This document shows positions 1 to 4,334 of a stretch of 5,745 nucleotides of DNA, one piece after another. The position numbers and the translations under genes were made by a program. The first letter of the stretch is position 1, and each line of letters starts with the position of its first letter. This DNA comes from Endomicrobiia bacterium. GTDB lineage: Bacteria; Elusimicrobiota; Endomicrobiia; Endomicrobiales; Endomicrobiaceae. The notes under the pieces are model-generated. The model did not search any database. It was not told the origin of the DNA and worked only from the letters and a program-made list of their open reading frames with translations. Location of the stretch: the NCBI GenBank assembly GCA_025998295.1, contig BNVT01000082.1:1-5745 (forward strand), in the 5' to 3' direction.

Positions 1-100
1 TCTCCTTGCTATCCTTGACTCTTTTATCAAATGCTTTCTTTACTCCCATTAATACTAAATCCATTACATCTGACCTAACTGCTTTCTTTTTCTGTTTCAT
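1..100 (-). CDS. 5' part of an unrecognised gene, cut by the window edge
   Basis: An ATG at 100-98 on the minus strand opens a frame that runs 33 codons without a stop to the window edge. The visible N-terminus is MKQKKKAVRSDVMDLVLMGV, followed by more Lys-rich sequence. It is strongly basic at the start and has no signal peptide. An AGAAG-like ribosome site lies about five bases before the ATG. It is divergent from the thioesterase/tadA pair, so the roughly 110 bases between them may hold promoters for both directions. I do not recognise the family; the sequence seen is too short to decide between a small cytosolic protein and a chance frame. Confidence 0.4.
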   Translation of the reverse strand, partial: MKQKKKAVRSDVMDLVLMGVKKAFDKRVKDSKE

Positions 101-145
101 AGTACTTCTATTGTACTTTTATGTGTTGGTTATGCAGGAGGTCTA

Positions 146-175
146 TTGATTTACTGAAAGTCAATTTATTATAAT
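146..175 (+). promoter_or_regulatory. Candidate sigma-70 promoter before the broken thioesterase gene and tadA
   Basis: TTGATT at 146-151 and a perfect TATAAT at 170-175 are separated by 18 bases, which is within the usual range. Transcription would begin near 182, about 30 bases before the GTG of the thioesterase pseudogene. Because tadA overlaps the end of that pseudogene, this promoter probably still drives tadA. In an AT-rich sequence such matches also occur by chance. Confidence 0.45.
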
Positions 176-210
176 TAGCCAGCGTCTAAGAATTAATTTA
201 GAAGTGTGTT

Positions 211-607
211 GTGAACATATTGCAATTTAGAATAGCTTGCGTCAACATAAATCAAATGGACACGGTTTATTACGCAAACTATCCTACTTTTTTTAGAAGA
301 GGAAGGATAGAGCTCTTTAGATAAACGGGCATTGAATATAAATCAATTGAAGAGAAAGGGTTTTGCTTACTTGTAATCTATGTTGAATGCAGGTACCTGT
401 CTTCTGCAAAATATGATGATATAATAACTATTGAAACAGAACTTTCAAAGGTTAGGGTTACAAGTAACATGTTCTTATGAGATAAAATGTGATAGTAAAA
501 TTTTAGTTACAGGAGAAACAAAGCATCCTTTTGTAAATAAAGTATTAAAGCCTGCGTGTTTTCCAAAAGATATAAAAGAATTACTGGAAAGAATCCTTGA
601 CAAATAA
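211..607 (+). pseudogene. Broken YbgC/4-hydroxybenzoyl-CoA thioesterase-family gene
   Basis: Joining two reading frames rebuilds a hot-dog-fold acyl-CoA thioesterase of about 130 residues, the usual size of the YbgC family. The first frame starts at GTG 211 (AGAAG at 200-204 as ribosome site) and gives FRIACVNINQMDTVYYANYP then FFRRGRIELFR, the family's Y-x-N-Y and F-E/R-R-x-R region. The usual catalytic Asp of the family (D-x-D before the turn) would fall near QMDTVYYANY. TAA at 322-324 breaks this frame; one C-to-T change in CAA would explain it. The same frame continues to about 460, then the homology moves to the frame of 464-607 (TCSYEIKCDSKILVTGETKH and a LP/FPxxI-like tail), a net one-base insertion. 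The last 11 bases overlap tadA. YbgC-type enzymes hydrolyse acyl-CoAs and are often near tol-pal genes, which are not seen here. A sequencing error could explain one lesion but hardly both. Confidence 0.8.
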
Positions 608-1091
608 ACAAATTAAAAATGACTCATATTTTATGCGGCAAGCTTTAAAAGAAGCCCGTAAAGCTCAAAAAATAATGGAAGTACCTGTAGGCGCCGTTGT
701 AGTAAGAGATAACAGAATAATAGCAAAAGGATTTAATAAATGTATCGCATTATCTGATCCTACTGCTCATGCTGAGATTGTAGTATTGAGAAAAGCGGCA
801 AAAAAACTTAATAACTATCGTTTGAATGATTGTTCGGTATATGTTACAATTGAGCCGTGCTCAATGTGCGCGGGCGCTTTGGTAAACGCCAGGATAAAAA
901 GAATTATTTTCGGTGCGTTTGACTTAAAAGCCGGGGCTTGTGAAAGCGTATTTAAAATAGCTGGTAGTAAAAAACTTAACCATAAAATGGAAGTATTAGG
1001 TGGAAAAGAAAAGTATTTAAGCATAGAGTGTGCAATACTAATGCAAAACTTCTTTAAGACAAAAAGACGGCAAAAAATAAAGGGAATTTAA
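597..1091 (+). CDS. tadA: tRNA(adenine34) deaminase TadA
   Basis: TadA deaminates adenosine 34 to inosine in the anticodon of tRNA-Arg(ACG), so that one tRNA reads CGU, CGC and CGA. It is a cytosolic zinc enzyme that works as a dimer. The 164-residue length is normal. The zinc and catalytic motifs are complete: TAHAE with H58 and proton-shuttle E60, then PCSMC with C88 and C91. VPVGAVVV (residues 29-36), DPTAHAE and NYRL also match the family. The start is TTG 597, because the family keeps about a dozen residues before the MRQAL helix, and GGAAAG at 586-591 is well placed. ATG 633 is the alternative and would trim this helix. The gene overlaps the thioesterase pseudogene by 11 bases, so the two were probably once translationally coupled. 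The C-terminus is basic (KTKRRQK), as is common in TadA. The deaminase is intact although its neighbour is broken, which fits its essential role. Confidence 0.95.
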   Translation: MTNKQIKNDSYFMRQALKEARKAQKIMEVPVGAVVVRDNRIIAKGFNKCIALSDPTAHAEIVVLRKAAKKLNNYRLNDCSVYVTIEPCSMCAGALVNARIKRIIFGAFDLKAGACESVFKIAGSKKLNHKMEVLGGKEKYLSIECAILMQNFFKTKRRQKIKGI

Positions 1092-1124
1092 GAAATTGTA
1101 GAAGTATATTTTGATGAAGTATTC

Positions 1125-1152
1125 TTGCTTTTTAGAAACAAAACAATACATA
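1125..1152 (+). promoter_or_regulatory. Weak candidate promoter for the tmRNA gene
   Basis: TTGCTT at 1125-1130 and TACATA at 1147-1152 lie 16 bases apart between tadA and the tmRNA. Transcription would begin near 1159 and give a leader of about 35 bases for RNase P to remove. A second possibility is TTGTTT at 1160-1165 with an AAATAA at 1183-1188, which would start almost exactly at the mature 5' end. Both are poor matches in a very AT-rich spacer. Confidence 0.25.
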
Positions 1153-1194
1153 TTTTAACTTGTTTAGCAAATAAATAAGACAAAATAAAAAAAG

Positions 1195-1596
1195 GGGGGT
1201 GAACAGGGTTCGACGAGAGTGATAGAAGTAATAACAGCAGGCCGGAGTTGGTCGATGGCTCCGCAAAAATCGACTGAAAAATAAACAACGAACGTAAAGT
1301 TCAACCAAAGCTGAAGGTTATGCCTAGCACATTTGCTATGCCTAGCATGATGCAGATGGCCGCTTAACGCGGCTTCGTTTTACCTTAGATACCTGCTACA
1401 GGGATAAAACGACAAGAGCAGGTTAGTTTTAAATAGCTTGTACCGTCTGTTTAAAATGAATTTAAAACGGAGCTGGTTTATAGCGTAATCCCGTCCGGAG
1501 ACGGCGTTATAAACGAGATAAATCTTCCGGACTAAGCCTGTAGCGGTTTTACTGAAACATTTTCGGACGCGGGTTCAATTCCCGCCACCTCCACCA
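1195..1596 (+). ncRNA. ssrA: Transfer-messenger RNA (tmRNA, ssrA)
   Basis: tmRNA enters stalled ribosomes with SmpB, adds a degradation tag and supplies a stop codon. The 402-base gene is complete. The 5' end GGGGGTG (1195-1201) pairs with CACCTCC before the discriminator and encoded CCA (1594-1596), allowing one G-U pair. The signature GAACAGGGTTCGACGAGA follows the 5' strand. The T-arm is GCGGG/CCCGC (1569-1573 with 1581-1585). Pseudoknot PK1 is visible: CGGAG 1243-1247 with CTCCG 1259-1263, and GTCGAT 1251-1256 with ATCGAC 1269-1274. The tag frame ends with GCC GCT TAA at 1359-1367, giving a terminal Ala-Ala as expected for ClpXP recognition. Read back to AAC at 1284 it is 27 codons long, starting NNERKV and ending MPSMMQMAA, longer and richer in Met than most tags. 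The resume codon is not certain. This is a one-piece, not a permuted, tmRNA. Confidence 0.96.
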
Positions 1597-1862
1597 TGAC
1601 GTTTTTGTTTGTAGTAGGTAAAATGTTGCATTTTGGATTTTGTTCTATAAATGTTCTAGGTATCTCTAAAAACTTCAGGTAGCAAAATCGATGTTGCTCA
1701 TGCTTTTGTTTTTTGGTATCCAATGTTATTTTTACGATAAGATGCCTGAAAACGAGGCTAGCATGCATGGTAAATGTGAAAATCCGCAAAAATCATGAGT
1801 TTTGAAGATACTTGAGTTTTTAGAGCGCCAAAAGTAAGTAGAGGTACGCATAAATAAAAGAA
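1597..1862. other. Intergenic stretch without a supportable gene
   Basis: About 265 bases between the tmRNA and the TPR lipoprotein gene. All plus-strand frames are interrupted often; the longest piece starting with ATG (1742) is only 18 codons. A T-rich run directly follows the tmRNA CCA end (TTTTTGTTT at 1603-1611), but no convincing terminator hairpin precedes it. tmRNA genes are common integration sites, yet I see no integrase remnant and no second copy of the tmRNA 3' end here. Confidence 0.5.
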
Positions 1863-1867
1863 ATGGC

Positions 1868-1874
1868 AGGGGGA
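1868..1874 (+). promoter_or_regulatory. Ribosome binding site that favours the ATG at 1884
   Basis: AGGGGGA lies 9 bases before ATG 1884, a good distance. The earlier in-frame ATG at 1863 has only AAAAGAA before it and would place this purine block inside the coding sequence. The site therefore argues for the shorter protein. Confidence 0.55.
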
Positions 1875-1883
1875 TTAACAAGA

Positions 1884-2531
1884 ATGAATTTTACGACGCA
1901 AGAAACATCAGCCAAAGCAAAACTCTCCGGATTTACTATTGCACAAAAGAGCAAGATAAGCATTGTTAAGATAATAGGTTTGGTTTTCTTGGGGATTTGC
2001 GTCGTGGGTACATCTGTTTCCTGTTCAGGATTTCAAAAAAAAGATGATCTTGCATCTAAAAAACTATCGTTAGCTTGTACAGCCCTTGCTCAAGGCAATC
2101 AAACTTTAGCAATTGCTTTATTAGATGAAACTATAACAAAATTCTCAAAAACGCCCTCTGCATATCGGGCAAGACTTGTTAAGGCCGACATGCTCACAGA
2201 TTCCGGTTCTTATGATGATGCTTTAAGTATTCTGAATGAAACTTTAAACGTAGGAAAACCTGATGTTATAAAACCTCTTGCAAAAGCAGGAATTATTTAT
2301 GTTTATGATTCAAAAAAAGATTATTCTAATGCAATTGTTGCTTCAAAAGAATTTATAGATAAATATCCCGATCATTTCTTAGCCAAAGATATTTGTTTGA
2401 ATTTAGCGCAATACCATCTTATGTTAGGATCAAAAGATAAGGCTATAAGAGCTTTTAACGAAGTACTGATTAATTTTCCAAAGACAAGAGAAGCCAAAAA
2501 AGCGCAGAATAGAATTAACGAGATAAAATAA
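1884..2531 (+). CDS. TPR-repeat lipoprotein
   Basis: A predicted lipoprotein of 215 residues (222 if started at 1863). After an unusually long polar N-region of about 23 residues comes the hydrophobic segment IVKIIGLVFLGICVVGTSV and the lipobox SVSC, with the modified Cys at residue 47. The rest is mostly helical with tetratricopeptide-like pairs: YRARLVKADMLTDSGSYDDA, then AKAGIIYVYDSKKDYSNAIV, then LAQYHLMLGSKDKAIRAFNE ending in FPKTREAKKAQNRI. This last pattern, an FP-x-t-x-x-A-x-x-A-x-x-R repeat, is typical of envelope TPR proteins such as BamD and the YbgF/CpoB group. It would sit in the periplasm as a protein-binding scaffold. I cannot assign it to BamD with confidence, since it is shorter. 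The next gene, for a barrel-like protein, starts 14 bases after its stop, so they are probably one transcript and may act together in outer membrane assembly. Confidence 0.75.
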   Translation: MNFTTQETSAKAKLSGFTIAQKSKISIVKIIGLVFLGICVVGTSVSCSGFQKKDDLASKKLSLACTALAQGNQTLAIALLDETITKFSKTPSAYRARLVKADMLTDSGSYDDALSILNETLNVGKPDVIKPLAKAGIIYVYDSKKDYSNAIVASKEFIDKYPDHFLAKDICLNLAQYHLMLGSKDKAIRAFNEVLINFPKTREAKKAQNRINEIK

Positions 2532-2532
2532 C

Positions 2533-2537
2533 AGGAG
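2533..2537 (+). promoter_or_regulatory. Ribosome binding site that sets the barrel protein start at ATG 2546
   Basis: AGGAG is placed 8 bases before ATG 2546. A GTG at 2537 in the same frame overlaps this site and would add only three residues before the signal peptide, so it is unlikely to be the start. Confidence 0.75.
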
Positions 2538-2545
2538 TGGGATTT

Positions 2546-3112
2546 ATGAAGAGATTTTTTTTAGTCTTTCTGTTTGTAATTGTATTAAACGCTTCCATAT
2601 TTGCGCAAGGTAATGCAAATCAGAAATTAGACATAGGTTTTTTTAATGCCACATCACATGATCCGTCGTTATGTAGGGCAAATCAAAGTCTTAAAGGGAA
2701 AATAGGCATAGGCTCTAATGCCGTGTCGCGTTATCCGTCATTGGCTGCCAAATATTGGTTAACAGATACACTTGGAGTTGAAGGTTTTACAGGTTTTAGA
2801 ATTAGTAACGAAAATTCCTCTTTTGTTATAGGTGGTAAAGTTTTAAATATAATTAAATCCTACAAAGATTTGAATGTATTTGTGTCAACCGCATTAAGTT
2901 TGGAACATTTTCCTCTAGATGCAAATTCAGTACGTACTGCACACATAAATTCAGTACCTATTCTTGCGGGTGTTGGTTTTGAATGGTTTGTCCTTGATAA
3001 TCTGTCGTTTTCAACGGAATTGGGTCTAAAACTCAAAATTGCTGGAGATGCAACAGAATTTTTAAGCAATGTTGGTCATAGTACCTGCATAAGCGTAAAA
3101 TTTTATATATAA
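2546..3112 (+). CDS. Small outer-membrane beta-barrel-like protein with signal peptide
   Basis: This 188-residue protein begins with a clear Sec signal peptide, MKRFFLVFLFVIVLNASIFA, likely cut before QGNANQ. The mature part alternates polar and hydrophobic residues in short strands with Gly and aromatic residues: KLDIGFFNATS, KGKIGIGSNAVSRY, LAAKYWLTDTLGVEGFTGFRI, FVIGGKVLNII, LNVFVSTALSLEHF, VPILAGVGFEWFVLDNLSFSTELGLKLKI and a terminal CISVKFYI. The hydrophobic last strand with a penultimate aromatic residue resembles a barrel-assembly signal. About eight strands are possible, as in small barrels of the OmpA/OmpW or outer-membrane-beta-barrel (Pfam OMP_b-brl) type. The phrase YWLTDTLGVEGFTGFRI is typical of these. 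No specific function can be named. It follows the TPR lipoprotein gene by 14 bases and is probably cotranscribed. The two cysteines are widely separated (47 and 180 or so). Confidence 0.75.
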   Translation: MKRFFLVFLFVIVLNASIFAQGNANQKLDIGFFNATSHDPSLCRANQSLKGKIGIGSNAVSRYPSLAAKYWLTDTLGVEGFTGFRISNENSSFVIGGKVLNIIKSYKDLNVFVSTALSLEHFPLDANSVRTAHINSVPILAGVGFEWFVLDNLSFSTELGLKLKIAGDATEFLSNVGHSTCISVKFYI

Positions 3113-3118
3113 AATATA

Positions 3119-3145
3119 TTAGACCTCTTTCCCAAACTGTATAAT
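3119..3145 (+). promoter_or_regulatory. Candidate promoter for the rfaE2-thiD2-lipoprotein genes
   Basis: A perfect TATAAT lies at 3140-3145. The best -35 is TTAGAC at 3119-3124, only 15 bases away, so the match is imperfect. Transcription from near 3152 would give a leader of about 125 bases holding the hairpins described for this intergenic region. It is the only good -10 box in the gap. Confidence 0.4.
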
Positions 3146-3256
3146 AGTGGCATACAACAGTCGCGAAAACAAACGAGTGTAAGCGTTTTGTACTTTAAGA
3201 TTTAGTTTAAGTCTTGGATACACAATTTTAAAACCCTAGGTTTAAAAAAGAGGTTT
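3121..3256. repeat. 136-bp segment bounded by a 10-bp inverted repeat
   Basis: AGACCTCTTT at 3121-3130 is matched by AAAGAGGTTT at 3247-3256, nine Watson-Crick pairs and one G-T. The arms lie at both edges of the intergenic region between the barrel protein and rfaE2. The arrangement is that of a small non-coding transposable element (MITE) or insertion-sequence remnant, but no clear target duplication flanks it and no transposase piece is inside. Confidence 0.3.
3171..3248 (+). other. Three consecutive hairpins in the leader before rfaE2
   Basis: Hairpin 1 is AAACG 3171-3175 with CGTTT 3184-3188. Hairpin 2 is eight pairs, one a G-U: 3197-3204 with 3208-3215 around a GTT loop. Hairpin 3 is AAACC 3231-3235 with GGTTT 3239-3243 around CTA, extended by TTTT 3226-3229 with AAAA 3245-3248 across an A-A mismatch. 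Hairpin 3 could end the upstream barrel-protein transcript, but it is not followed by a clean T run. I match no known riboswitch here. The stems are AT-rich, so chance remains possible. Confidence 0.4.
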
Positions 3257-3278
3257 GTTTATTAAAAGGGACTAATAG

Positions 3279-3782
3279 GTGAATATTTTGCAAGACTTAA
3301 AAAATCAAAACAGAGCTTTAACTAGAAAAGAAATGCAAGCAGAAGTAAAAAAACTTCAAAAAACAGGTAAAAAAATTGTTTTTACGAATGGTTGTTTTGA
3401 TTTGCTTCATTTAGGACATATAAGTCTTTTCAAAAAAGCAAAAAGTATGGGCGATGTTTTGATAGTTGCAATAAATTCAGATAAATCTTTGAGTTGTCTT
3501 AAAGGTCAAAAAAGACCTTTGGTTTGTCAAAAAGACAGGGTAAAACAGCTTCTTTCTCTAAAATCTGTGGATTATGTTGTTGTTTTTGGTGAGCAGACAC
3601 CTAAAGAGATTTTAAGCGAACTTTGTCCCGATGTTTTGGTAAAAGGTAAAGATTATAAATTGTCTGAGATAGTTGGAAGAGAATACGCAAAAAAAGTATG
3701 CAGATTTAATTTTGTAAAAGGAAAATCAACAACAAATTTAATAAATTTAATAGTTGATAGATATGGCTCTAAAAACAATTAA
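3279..3782 (+). CDS. rfaE2: D-glycero-beta-D-manno-heptose 1-phosphate adenylyltransferase (RfaE2/HldC type)
   Basis: This cytosolic enzyme joins heptose 1-phosphate and ATP to make ADP-heptose, the precursor of inner-core LPS heptose. The 167-residue protein is a stand-alone version of the C-terminal half of HldE. Cytidylyltransferase-fold motifs are complete: IVFTNGCFDLLHLGH at residues 33-47 with the nucleotide-binding HLGH (44-47), then VAINSDKS (63-70), K79-R-P, the DRVKQLLSLKSVDYVVVF block (86-103), TPKEIL, PDVLVKGKDY (117-126), VGREY and the late KGKSTTNLI, matching the family GYSTT signature. The start is GTG 3279, with AAAGGG ending 8 bases before it. A separate heptokinase (HldA/RfaE1 type) must be encoded elsewhere if the pathway runs. 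The next gene starts inside its last 20 bases, which suggests translational coupling, although the two products belong to different pathways. Confidence 0.92.
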   Translation: MNILQDLKNQNRALTRKEMQAEVKKLQKTGKKIVFTNGCFDLLHLGHISLFKKAKSMGDVLIVAINSDKSLSCLKGQKRPLVCQKDRVKQLLSLKSVDYVVVFGEQTPKEILSELCPDVLVKGKDYKLSEIVGREYAKKVCRFNFVKGKSTTNLINLIVDRYGSKNN

Positions 3783-4299
3783 ATCAGGTTCAGCGTCCAT
3801 TTTATCTTCTTATGTCACTCATCTCTGCGATGGGAGTATGGACAAGGGACGTAAAGCTGTTTTAAGTCGTGAATCTGTTTTAAGGATTATCGATGCAAAT
3901 TTAAATCGTTGTCGCGAGGGCTTAAGGGTTATTGAAGATAGCTTGAGGTTTGTTCTAAATGACGGCAATCTTTATAAGAAAATTCGTGCTGTTCGTCATA
4001 ACATTGACAAAGTTTTAAGAAACATCTACAGTGACCTTATAGAAGAAAGAGATTCTTTTGATGATTCTGGCAGAAAAATGTCTGAATTATCAAAAAAAGA
4101 CTTACAAGCTATAGTGATTGCAAACTTTAAAAGAGTTCAGGAATCCTTAAGGGTTTTAGAAGAATATTCAAAAGTTTTTACTACTCTTGAATCGGCAGAG
4201 TTTAAGAGACAGCGCTACAATGCATATATTCTGGAAAAAAAAGTTTATTTAAAGTATAGAGACGTTCTTTTTATCAAAGAAATATGTGACACCTGCTAA
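3763..4299 (+). CDS. thiD2: Stand-alone ThiD2-like protein (thiamin pyrimidine branch)
   Basis: The core (about residues 37-160) matches the ThiD2 family, which is usually met as the N-terminal domain of long ThiE proteins and is described as a hydroxymethylpyrimidine phosphate kinase. Key stretches are RIIDANLNRCREGLRVIEDS, RAVRHNIDKVL, RDSFDDSGRKMSEL, IVIANFKRVQESLRVLEEYS and FKRQRYNAYILEKK. Here no thiamin phosphate synthase barrel follows; the protein ends after YRDVLFIKEICDTC, 178 residues from ATG 3763. The first 33 residues have no counterpart in the family. The start is therefore open: TTG 3754, ATG 3763 (both inside the end of rfaE2, weak ribosome sites) or ATG 3838, which fits the domain edge but has GGGAG only one base before it. 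It lies between rfaE2 and a lipoprotein gene, and no other thiamin gene is in view. Family assignment is from memory of the motifs; the kinase role is inferred. Confidence 0.8.
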   Translation: MALKTIKSGSASILSSYVTHLCDGSMDKGRKAVLSRESVLRIIDANLNRCREGLRVIEDSLRFVLNDGNLYKKIRAVRHNIDKVLRNIYSDLIEERDSFDDSGRKMSELSKKDLQAIVIANFKRVQESLRVLEEYSKVFTTLESAEFKRQRYNAYILEKKVYLKYRDVLFIKEICDTC

Positions 4300-4323
4300 T
4301 TACAACTGTGATGAAAAAATAAT

Positions 4324-4328
4324 AGGAG
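4324..4328 (+). promoter_or_regulatory. Ribosome binding site of the alanine-rich lipoprotein
   Basis: AGGAG ends 6 bases before ATG 4335. It is the strongest such site in the right half of the window and supports real translation of the odd gene that follows. The gap of 35 bases from the ThiD2-like stop holds no terminator, so the gene is probably in the same transcript. Confidence 0.7.
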
Positions 4329-4334
4329 TAAACA

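Noticed and set aside
815..1024. Minus-strand frame inside tadA
   Set aside because: It lies wholly within a convincing tadA gene and shows no independent features.
1088..1288. Minus-strand frame of 66 codons
   Set aside because: It covers the 5' part of the tmRNA and its promoter spacer; no ribosome site or protein-like sequence.
1532..1789. Minus-strand frame with a VAGIEPAS-like end
   Set aside because: It is the antisense of the tmRNA 3' end; the EVAGIEPAS string is a well-known false translation of tRNA-like T-arm and acceptor sequence. The rest matches nothing known to me.
1597..1862. Possible integrated element at the tmRNA 3' end
   Set aside because: No integrase sequence and no repeated copy of the tmRNA end (attachment site) is found in the window.
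2860..3069. Minus-strand frame inside the barrel protein gene
   Set aside because: Shadow of a gene with a clear signal peptide and ribosome site on the other strand.
3226..3260. Rho-independent terminator after the barrel protein gene
   Set aside because: The hairpin 3226-3248 has only two G-C pairs and is followed by AAGAGG and not by a T run, so a terminator call is not supported.
3754..3762. TTG 3754 as the start of the ThiD2-like protein
   Set aside because: It adds only three residues, has no ribosome site and lies further inside rfaE2 than the ATG at 3763.
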